A stretch of DNA of 64,000 bases from Metaphire vulgaris (lineage: Eukaryota > Annelida > Clitellata > Crassiclitellata > Megascolecidae): positions 23,993,782 through 24,057,781 of the forward strand of contig CM030832.1 in the NCBI GenBank assembly GCA_018105865.1, read 5' to 3'. The notes under the pieces were generated by a model, which was not told the origin of the DNA, searched no databases, and saw nothing but the letters and a program-made list of their open reading frames with translations. The position numbers and the translations under genes were made by a program. Positions 55,105-64,000 of this stretch are shown here, in pieces (the stretch's first letter is position 1; every line of letters starts with the position of its first letter).

Positions 55105-55671
55105 CTATGTGGACATGCCTGAGATATTTGCCAGGTAAAAGTAGTATGGCGAATCCGGCTCGCGGTCTTGTCGCGCGGCAGGTGGTCGGGCGGTCCCCAA
55201 CGCCCGCTCGATTTCCCGATAGCCTTCCGCCGTCGACTCTTCCAGATCGACGGTGTCTCTTTCACTCTCCAATTCACATCCATCAAACGAGGTGTCCGCG
55301 GCTGCCGGGCAGGCCGCATATTGAGGATGACCGCTCCTCAACTCAGGGTCCCGATTTTCCTCGTCTGACGTCTCTCTGTCTGTCCTGGCTCCGGCCTCGT
55401 TCGAGAGGACCTTTAACTGGCTCCTCTTATCGCTGGCCACCGCTTTGTCTCGGCGCCTTAAGCGATTTATATGCATGATATTGGTCTCTGGCTTCAACTT
55501 TGTACCGCGTCTCTTCATTCTCGGTAACGTACCCGTCTTCCGCGCCCTTAAAGACAGGCGGCGGTGTCTATCCTCTGTTGCGGCTTCTTGGCACGCTTGA
55601 CTTCTGCTCACACTCTTAGACGGGTTGCGGCGTCTATGTTTTCTTAGCGGCTGCACTCTCGCCAATGTCAA
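55105..55671 (-). pseudogene. Possible Gypsy-type integrase C-terminal fragment
   Basis: An open minus frame of 188 codons, GC-rich, Arg/Glu-rich. Residues near 55-72 read KLKPETNIMHINRLRRR, which resembles the HVNRLK/HINRLR segment at the end of Gypsy integrases. The Asp/Glu-rich C-terminal part (SFDGCELESERDTVDLEEST) matches nothing I know. No catalytic integrase or RT blocks lie upstream. Weak call. Confidence 0.35.
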
Positions 55672-56834
55672 CCGTGCCTGACTGGACGGCGTCCCACTCT
55701 GTTTCTCAACTGTCTATTCACCAAACTGACGCCCCGCACCCCGAACAGGCGGGCGTCTCTCCTTCCTTCTTTGCCCAGAGTTGTCCTCCTGTGACCACAG
55801 GTATTCGATTTTAATCACAGCCAAGATTCACTGACAATGCTCTGAGACTCCCGTCAACGGCGACTGTATTTAGTCATTAACCAGACAACATTGACAGAGA
55901 ATGAAGTTGGCGGATGAGAGCGAAATGTATTGGACAAGTTTGGAAGTAACAGAAGGGGCGAGAAGAGCGGCAGAGAAGGGTCGTGAATGGGAAGGGAGTT
56001 GAAGAGAAGATAGGTTTGTGTGACATAGTTAGGGAGAGGAAAGGGATGAAATGAGGGAGGTTGTGGGAAAGGAAATAAAGGAGTGAGCGGAGAGGGTATT
56101 GAAAAGAGAGATGAGGGAGTTAAATACGGAGGGTAGAAGAGGGAAGGGAGAAGGAAATGAGAAGAAATCGATTGAGAAAAATGATTGGATATACATACGT
56201 GCAGGGCGGCGCTGAGGGGGTGGGCCCGTGGGTCCTGGTTGTGTAGATTGCATTAGACGCACTCAGCGAAAAAACCCAGCGCCGCCTCTGCATGAGCGCG
56301 TACAAAGTTAGAAAGTCATAGGCCGATAAACAGCTATAAGATATACAGAACAACGGACAGCGAAGCTTTAGTTACAATAACGTTGCGCTGATGATAGTGG
56401 TGATCATGATTATGATCCGCAAGCTTTGCCAATTACGAAATTGACACTGTCTAGTGTCCATAGCAACTCATAGCAGCGCGTCGTCTAATACGAACGCGGT
56501 TAAACATGCACAAACACACAGACTTTTGGAAATTATAATAATTATGTGGAAGAGCAGCATTTGGACCATACTTGTAGGAAATCGTTCGTATTTTATGAAT
56601 ATAAAATAGAAAATGCAGGCGCAGGCAGGCACGTCGGAACGAATTTCCAGCAGGGAGTGCAGCTGCAGCCCCTGCATCCCCACTTCCGACTGGCCTGGGC
56701 GCAAAGGGTCCGTTAAATGGTTTATGCTGAAGTTAACTTTGAATCTGTGTTCAACAGAATTAAACCTTAAACGGCCTCTACATGTCTTATTCTAATGTTT
56801 TCAATTTTCAGACAAAACTAATTTATTCGCTTAC
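55672..56834. other. FReD intron 1, no exon seen
   Basis: The segment 55910-56170 is G/A-rich (GGGAAGGGAG words). The rest is unassigned. Confidence 0.4.
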
Positions 56835-57732
56835 CTTTTTCTGCGTGTTGAATGCTCTGATTCACGAGATCGAGAACGTCATTCAGTTTTTCATAGAACT
56901 TCCCAACAGTAGTTGTAAAGTTTTCATGGATTGTCTGCAATTTCAATTCGTTATCTATAAAAGATCTCACCATGCTTTCATTCATCGCCTGAAGTCTTGA
57001 GGACAACTGTTCGTACATTTGCTGAATGTTCTCGTCGTTCTCTAGGACTCTCAACAGACTTTCATTTGTAGACTTGAATTTAGAAGACAGATCTTGATCC
57101 ATTAGCTCAAGTTTCTTTACATTCTCTCCCTCTTTCTCTGAGATACCGGTTTGCACGACGTCATATTTTGCGTAAAAGCTATCCAATCTAGCGGACAGGT
57201 TTTGGTATAAACTTATCATTATCGGATTAGGTTCTTCTAACTTTCTCTCCAGAGTTTCATTAAGAGCTTTTATACTTTCGTCTATCTTCTCAACTTTAGA
57301 CGACCAATTAAGAATCAAGTCCATAAGGAATTGCTTTTTCTCTTCCACTTTAAGACATTCGTTATTTTGAATCCTTTCATCAAATTTTTCAGGTTTGATG
57401 GACGTGTCCTGATAGATATCATTTGTATTTTGGGCATGCTTTTCTATCTTTTGTAGACCATTCACAAAGCCTGATGTAAAATTTTGCAACGCCTCTCTTA
57501 AATTCTCATCGTGTCCCTCCAAACCCCTTGCAATGGTCTTCTTAACATTCGTCTCAAGGTTTCCAAATATAGAAAGGAGCTGCTCAGCTAAACTATTTAA
57601 TTTGATTTCGTGTTCCTCGAGACTTCTCCTGATGTCTTCGTCTGATTCCGATCCAGTGAGAGTGCATTGACCATTCACTAACAACATGCGCCAGCATAGA
57701 AAATGTACGAGACAAAGAAAGAAACCTGCCAT
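56835..57732 (-). CDS. FReD gene, exon 1: signal peptide and coiled-coil stalk
   Basis: This is the start of a secreted fibrinogen-related protein. I chose the ATG at 57732 (context AGTATGG, A at -3 and G at +4) over a non-ATG start two codons upstream. Residues 1-22 (MAGFFLCLVHFLCWRMLLVN) form a signal peptide, with cleavage likely near GQC. Residues about 35-298 are Glu/Lys/Leu-rich with heptad spacing (EEHEIKLNSLAEQLLSIF; LEEPNPIMISLYQNLSARL) and at least eight N-glycosylation sequons (NFT, NWS, NLS, NET, NES, NFT, NQS). The only cysteines after the leader are QC and ECLK, and these could cross-link chains. The donor is GTAAGC (56834), phase 1, matching exon 2. The layout (leader, coiled coil, FReD) resembles ficolin-, angiopoietin- or FREP-like recognition proteins, without collagen or Ig domains. 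Confidence 0.92.
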
Positions 57733-57800
57733 ACTCAATCAGAAACCGAGGCTAGCTCTTCTGACCAGGAGCTAAGCACGACTAAAACTAGACTGATGTG

Positions 57801-57808
57801 ATAAATAT
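57801..57808 (-). promoter_or_regulatory. TATA-like box upstream of FReD exon 1
   Basis: ATATTTAT on the minus strand lies 69 bp before the ATG. The spacing would allow a short 5' UTR. AT-rich sequence makes this weak. Confidence 0.25.
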
Positions 57809-58117
57809 GCTGAACTAGCATTTAACTGGCTCCATCACAACCTATCACGTTCTCCTGCATTTAGGTGTTCCTTTCAGTTTACAGCATATATGGTAGCCTA
57901 TATCTGATGTAAATTAGCGTCAAATCACGTGAGACGCGTATGTGCAAAAGTTTGATTACATTTAGATTTTATAAAGGAGGCCGCAAGACAATGTAATCGA
58001 GGGAAAGATGTGACCGAAAGTGATTTTGCAAAAGGCAGTGCGACAAGAAAGTTCACATTTCTTGAAAAACCATGTCTAGCGCGTTGCCGTCTGATCAATT
58101 CTTAGAACATGGCGAAA
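57809..58117. other. 5' flank of FReD gene
   Basis: No further promoter motif is recognised. Confidence 0.4.
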
Positions 58118-58423
58118 CAGCGTTTATTCTAGCCAACTTGACATTGGGGGATTTTGCAATGATTGGGGTTGCAAGATCTGAGTCTCCAAAAACCTTGACA
58201 AGCAAAATAAGTCATCTTCCTAATATTTTTACCAATCTCAAATGCCCTGACAATCAAAAAATGTCATCCTTACATTTTCCCCTCTCCAAAAAACCTCCCT
58301 CGTCGTCATACTTTTGGAAGAAATTTCCATCCCCCAGCCAACATATAAAAAATTTTTGAGGGGGATTTTTAAACTTTGTGAGGGGGAATTTTCCCTCCAA
58401 AAGAAGGCCTAGAATAAACACTG
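58118..58423. mobile_element. hAT-like MITE, CAGTGTTTATTCTAG family, inverted copy
   Basis: The ends are CAGCGTTTATTCTAG and CTAGAATAAACACTG. Flanks TGGCGAAA and (one base on) TGGGGAAA agree at 7 of 8 positions. The TGAC...GTCA motif occurs twice in reverse (58197-58214 and 58248-58265). The open frame across it is not a gene. Confidence 0.88.
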
Positions 58424-59147
58424 ATGGGGAAATATGATGGCGACTATAATTTAAATCAACGTGACGTCATACTTTCTGTATTATAATGCATCTCTATTCT
58501 AGAAGGCGTGTATGCAAAATTACATTTCATCCTTGTAGTCGATATAGCAATTGCTCGATGTATTCATTACAAGGACAAGATTCTCGCTCAGTCAAGTGAC
58601 GTCCGTCCAGGCATGGGTTCAGCCATGCTTAAGTCTTATAATTATATGTAGCGATAGGATGTCACTGAACATGATGGTGCACAGAACAGAAAAATAAGGA
58701 TTCTGTTTCTCGTCAAAACCAATCATTTGTTCAATATTAGAAAATTTTTGAAGCTGCAGTATAGAGTGACTGTCTGAGTTATACTGGTAATTATGATTAA
58801 GCTATCGATTTATTATGTGCCCTAGTAGGCCTACCCTAACTGATGACATAGGAAGGCACATTAGAACATTGGGTTCTTCGAAGAAGAAAAAATTATTAAG
58901 AATGCCAAAATGAATTAAATTTTTTATGAACTTCAGGGAATCACTAGGAAACGATCTGATTTTCTGAACATGTATGAACATTTCTTGACGTATAACGAAC
59001 TAGATGATTGCGGAGATATTGATAGATCGTTACATTTTCGCCGGAAAATTTCAAGTGTCAGAACGTAGAGACAGCTGCAACATTCGCCACGTTGGCAATA
59101 CAAAGTATTCTTTAATGTTTGCAGTGGCTGACTGAGCTAGATAGAAT
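58424..59147. other. No gene seen
   Basis: Unassigned AT-rich sequence with one TAGGCCTA. Confidence 0.4.
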
Positions 59148-59765
<618 letters not shown>

Positions 59766-59945
59766 TGAATGAATGGATGGATGGATGGATGGATGGATAG
59801 ATGGATGGATGGATGGATGCTTGGATGGATGGATGGATGGATGGATGGATGGATGGATGGATGAGTGGATGATTAACATACTTATGGTTTGGATGGATGG
59901 ATGTTAGGGATGGATGGATGGATGGATGGATGGGCATGGATGGAT
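59766..59945. repeat. (GGAT)n array next to GATA
   Basis: GGAT units with a few breaks. It probably arose by mutation of GATA and independent expansion. Confidence 0.95.
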
Positions 59946-60013
59946 TAGGATGGGTTTTGATGATTAATGAATCTTACTTACCTTTTGCATTACAGTATCC
60001 TTTAGTGTTAGTG

Positions 60014-60201
<188 letters not shown>

Positions 60202-60504
60202 TACAGGCTTAAAATCTTAAATGCATGATTCATATGTAGGTCATTTTCGTTTTCATTTTGACTGTCATTTCAAGAACAGAACAAAGAGGATCTCCTAAAT
60301 CACGTGTCACGCTTATTGCGATGCTCTGTGCGACTTGTAGGCCTAACCTGAAAACAAATACTTTCGCAATAATTGCCAGTAGCGTTCAAAACAGTTGCGC
60401 CAGTAGGACCTAGCTGCTAAATCCAATATGTATCAAATGCACAGTACTGCATGCAAGCTTGTATGAAAACTGAGCTGCTAATTGAGGTTAAAGGTCATAA
60501 CTAC

Positions 60505-60580
<76 letters not shown>

Positions 60581-60873
60581 TAATGATCCTCAAACCCATT
60601 AACAGCAAGACTGTTGTTCGAGTCAGTATCGCCGCATTCACTGGTTGATCGCAAAATCTAATTAGAGAGTAACATACTGGAGAAAACGCCCAACAGATAA
60701 AAATGCTAGGTTATGGTATGCATCAACAGATAAAATGCTAAGTTATGGGATGCATCTTTTGCACGTGGAAGGCAAATAAACGTTTAAAACGCTATTACTA
60801 TGACATTGATCTTGCAATAAAAAGGCAGATCACTGTAGATTTCTTTGTGCAGAAATGTTTCAATCATTTACAG
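60202..60873. other. No gene seen; AAT/ATT palindrome
   Basis: 60505-60580 is (AAT)n followed directly by (ATT)n, a perfect inverted microsatellite. Two ACAGATAAAA.TGCTA.GTTATGG repeats lie at about 60695 and 60725. Confidence 0.6.
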
Positions 60874-61285
60874 CAGGAATGGGCAAAGTACGACCCGCGG
60901 GTCACATGCGGCCCTCGAAGTCTTTTTGTGCGGCCCCCGACATCGAGAGATATTGCACTAATGTGCGGCCCTCTAAAATACATAAAACATTTGACAACGC
61001 CTTAATGGAAAATTTCAGCATTCAAATTGGATTTACACTTTGGCACTTGATAGCTAACTACGGTAGAAATACTGCTTTTAATATTTACTAACTTTTCTTC
61101 GACTTGACCGTCTTAGCCTATTAATAATTGCTTACACTGCACAGTATATACTAAGTTATGTTAAAGTCGTTTTGGAGACCAATTATTAGAAATTTAATTC
61201 TAAATGCCGAAAAAATTGGTGCGGCCCTCGAATTTCGTCACAGACACTTTTGCGGCCCTCGGATAAAAAATTGTGAACATCACTG
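60874..61285. mobile_element. hAT-like MITE (CAGGAATGGGCAAAGTACG end)
   Basis: The left end CAGGAATGGGCAAAGTACGA, then CCCGCGGGTCACATGCGGCC, is the familiar wording of widespread hAT MITEs. In reverse the right end is CAGTGATGTTCACAATTTTT with CCGAGGGCCGC. Flanks ATTTACAG and ATTGACAG agree at 7 of 8 positions. Confidence 0.85.
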
Positions 61286-61477
61286 ATTGACAGTATACAC
61301 TGCACATGATTGTGAATGACAAAAGGCTGCTGCAATAGGTGTCAACTACAAAACCTAAAATATTAGAAAAAGAAACGCTTAATTTATGGGATAATGATTC
61401 TTACTTGGCACCTGAGTAACACAAGATATCACTCCTTTAAGTAATTATCTTAGTGATGCAACTGCTGACTGCGGATT

Positions 61478-61719
61478 CAGAGATGTCCATGGGTGGGGTT
61501 AGCCCACGGGTTGGGTTAGGTTGAGTTGGGTCAGAATTTTCCATATTAATGGTGGGTTTGGTTGGGTTGGGTTAGAAAATAAGTCATGGTTTTAGAAACT
61601 GTAATGTATTACAGTGGGTTGGGTTGGGTCAAGTAAACCTATTATTGGCATGGGTTGGATTGAATTGGAGATGGGTTGGGTTGGTTTGGGTTCTAAAAAT
61701 GGACCCATGGACATCTCTG
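61478..61719. mobile_element. TIR element with TTGGG arrays
   Basis: A 242-bp element with ends CAGAGATGTCCATGGGT and ACCCATGGACATCTCTG and a perfect duplication TGCGGATT (61470-61477 and 61720-61727). Most of the interior is GGGTTGGGTT words, in the same orientation at both ends. Confidence 0.93.
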
Positions 61720-63179
61720 TGCGGATTAACTGTCGATCACTTTTGGCGGTTACTGACTGGTAAACCTCAAGATCTAAATGGCCATACGTGACAAATAATA
61801 ATTGCATGCATAATTCAGGCGAATAAAGTGACTTTATTTGCTCCTTATTTAACAGTGCAATTACAAAATCAATAACAGCAAAAACATAACCGTTTTCCCT
61901 CTCACACGAGCAAGCGATTTAACAGAAGTCACACGAAAAGTTGTGCTAGTGGAGTGAAAATGCGACTTCTTGCAGACTCTGGAACTAATCATTGCCAGAA
62001 ACAAGCAATAGCAGCCCTGAAAATAGAACGCCGGATATCCTGATCAACAGTTCTAGAAACTTGCTATGTGCATAAATTTGGGAGAGAGAGGCGAAGAGAA
62101 TAACTGTTATTGTAAGCCCGATGCATCGAGTGCGTCATAGATACAGTACCATATTTTTACTGATCACCATTGACCGTTAAATAGAATATAAATTTATGAT
62201 CATGATAGCCATGATTATGGTAGCTGGATAGTTTCATTATGATGGGGCCTATTATGGTTATGGTAGCTGGACTGGTCTATGCAAAAAGACTAGGCTGGAT
62301 TATAATATCAATATCGCAGCTAAAGCCAAGCGGTGCTTACTAACCAACTTTCAGTGTTGTATACTGGCCGAATATTGGGAATTTTCCCCACACCCAGGTC
62401 TTAGATCCACCCCAAATTTGCATCTCTGTGTATAAGTAAGTAATGCGATGACACTTTCTCACCACTCTCCGAAGTCACCCTCTCTCTGCTTCTCCCTCTC
62501 ACTGCCACAAATCCCCCCATGACAGAGCAGAGGAGAGTGTATACAACGCTGCCAACTTTGCCATAAAGTAGCGCTTATGATGTTTATACTAGACAGTGGC
62601 GTAATCACAGCCAGGCAATTACGGGTAATACCCGGATTAATTTGTTTTCTGTCCGAGTTGGTTTCGATTCTGAAAATGCACGAAGAGATTAAAGCGATTA
62701 AAAATGCAGAGCTCTCGAAATGTTGATTCGCTTACATCAAATAAGTATAACGATACTGGGGGGGGGGCTTACTTGGTTATGCGTGCACACAACTTCTCAT
62801 TCTTTGCTCCTGGTATCTCCTGAGTTTATTTTGATATCATCTTCATGTCTTATGGGACTATTAATAGGCAAAGAGTTGTTTGTAGAATTTTGGAATAAAA
62901 TAGGCATAGACGTCTAAAGGCGAATACTGTATGTCTTCACAGGTAAAAGGAATTTGTAAACAGGCAAATGGGCATTTTAATAAGCGACTCTTATAATAAG
63001 TATTTTAGAACTGACATACTTGCAAAATAAATGTCAAATTTATATTTTGCTGCGTTTAATGTCTATGTTTATCCTACTGGGCACCGTCACCTTCATTTCG
63101 TCAATGTATCTAAAACATACAGGTATAATTCTAGTTCAAATTCACGGCTGAATAATAATAGCTTATCTCTAAACGTCAG
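61720..63179. other. No gene seen
   Basis: CAGTGGCGTAATCACAGCC near 62594 may be a lone hAT-type left end. A short CT-rich stretch lies at about 62460-62510. Nothing else is recognised. Confidence 0.4.
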
Positions 63180-63297
63180 TTCATGAATCAAATACATGAC
63201 ATTGTTAAGAATCGTTAGCACTCTTTTACACTTCGTTTCTCTAGGAAACCACTTTATTCTGTCAATTGTATAATAACAGAATGTGTAGGCCTAATTG
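63180..63297 (+). repeat. Repeat shared in opposite orientation with 32285-32410
   Basis: ATTGTTAAGAATCGTTAGCA, CTCTTTTACACTTCG, GAAACCACTTTATT and GAATGTGTAG follow in the same order as in the 32-kb copy. Confidence 0.7.
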
Positions 63298-63747
63298 TTA
63301 GTTAAGAATTATGTTTATCTTATGTTATATATCTGCGTCTGCGAGTAAATATTTTTCTAACTCCGACACATATTTAATCGAGAAAACGAAACTTGAAAGC
63401 AGCAAAGGTTCAAATTTTACTTGCTGGAAGAACGAACATCCTTCCACGTTCCTTCCACGTTCGCTGCAGTTAAGTTCGCTGCGCTTGTAATCTCTGCCAA
63501 TTCTGTTGTTCACAGAGGCAGGTGTATACATGTAGTATGGCTGCCATGAAGCTAATCAAGCAAAATTATCTTTTTTATACGCTTGGCTCTCATGATTACC
63601 TATTCTTTTTGTTGAGATTGAAGAGAACCTGCAGTCTAGTACATAAGCATCATTTCTCCTTTGATAAAACAGTGTTTCTACATACTATTGAAATTCATAC
63701 CGCTTTTTAAAGCAATGTCCGATGCGCATCCAGTTACATTTAATCAA

Positions 63748-64000
63748 ATATTAATTTCTTATCCAATTCTGCTAGTGAAAATTCGTTAAAATTCAAATAG
63801 CTCTACTTTTATCAATAAATGAATTACAGGTTGAAATATCATATTACAAGACCGCCTACTACTGAATAACATCTGTTTATTCAAAATTCAAAAATTTCTC
63901 AAACAGAAGTTAAATTTAAAGCTTTTTCGTTGATTTATTTATAAAATGTGTATGTGCTCCTAGATTAATTCTGCTTGCAAGGGGATTATAAGCGAGTGTC
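63748..64000 (+). repeat. Diverged repeat, relative of 28540-28752, cut by window edge
   Basis: Shares TTTCTTATCC, CTAGTGAAAATTCG, CAAATAGCT and the end CTGCTTGCAAGG...ATAAGCGAGTGTC with the 28.6-kb segment. Confidence 0.55.

Noticed and set aside
58072..58359. Plus frame starting MSSALPSDQ
   Set aside because: Most of it lies in the MITE at 58118-58423, and no domain is seen.
63325..63531. Minus frame with cysteines as another FReD or CTLD exon
   Set aside because: No motif of either family and no suitable splice sites.

Overview
The window looks like nuclear DNA of an invertebrate metazoan. It is AT-rich and gene-poor, and it is full of microsatellites and transposon fragments. The only cellular genes I can support are split into short exons with GT/AG introns and encode secreted recognition domains: one fibrinogen-related (FReD) gene and two C-type-lectin (CTLD) genes. 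Telomere-type TTAGGG repeats, hAT, piggyBac, CR1/L2/RTE-like LINE and Gypsy-like sequences fit many animal groups. I cannot name the species, and a deuterostome or mollusc is only a guess.

Genes, all on the minus strand. (1) A five-exon FReD gene runs from 57732 down to 33269: exons 56835-57732, 53675-53847, 51081-51177, 49390-49554 and 33269-33534. All phases agree and the exons sum to 1599 nt, or 532 residues. The protein has a signal peptide, a long N-glycosylation-rich coiled-coil stalk and a complete fibrinogen-like C-terminal domain. (2) CTLD gene B has exons 18772-18952 and 14661-14943, with matching phase. (3) CTLD gene A has exons 8575-8760 and 3222-3459, with matching phase, but its last exon carries a frameshift. 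Leader exons for A and B were not found. Together they look like a small cluster of secreted lectin or immune-recognition genes whose introns have been inflated by transposons.

Mobile DNA makes up most of the rest. LINE fragments lie at 0.8-2.8, 3.9-6.4, 17.6-18.0, 25.4-27.8, 34.1-35.0, 37.0-37.5 and 51.7-53.6 kb. A young non-autonomous LTR element lies at 39362-42459. A piggyBac relic lies at 43.8-44.9 kb, and a relic of an unnamed repeat-borne protein at 53.9-55.1 kb. A tRNA-type SINE with perfect target-site duplications lies at 31579-31873. More than a dozen TIR elements are present, many with CAG...CTG ends and 8-bp target duplications (hAT-like). One of these (35388-37024) still carries a BED zinc-finger exon. 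Two related 1.6-2.1 kb TIR elements (19611-21722, 23720-25307) are built from inverted CCGG-centred subrepeats.

The most unusual theme is a set of TIR elements whose subterminal DNA consists of arrays of 5-8 bp words, with a different word in each family: TTAGGG (3.7 kb), TACCCG (16 kb), GGCCTT (35.4-37.0 kb), TACGGGC (46.6-47.1 kb) and TTGGG (61.5 kb). A second theme is a 20-bp TGAC...GTCA-ended motif found inside several MITEs whose TIRs differ. Microsatellites (ATATT, GATA, AAT, TA, GA, GAA) fill much of the remainder.
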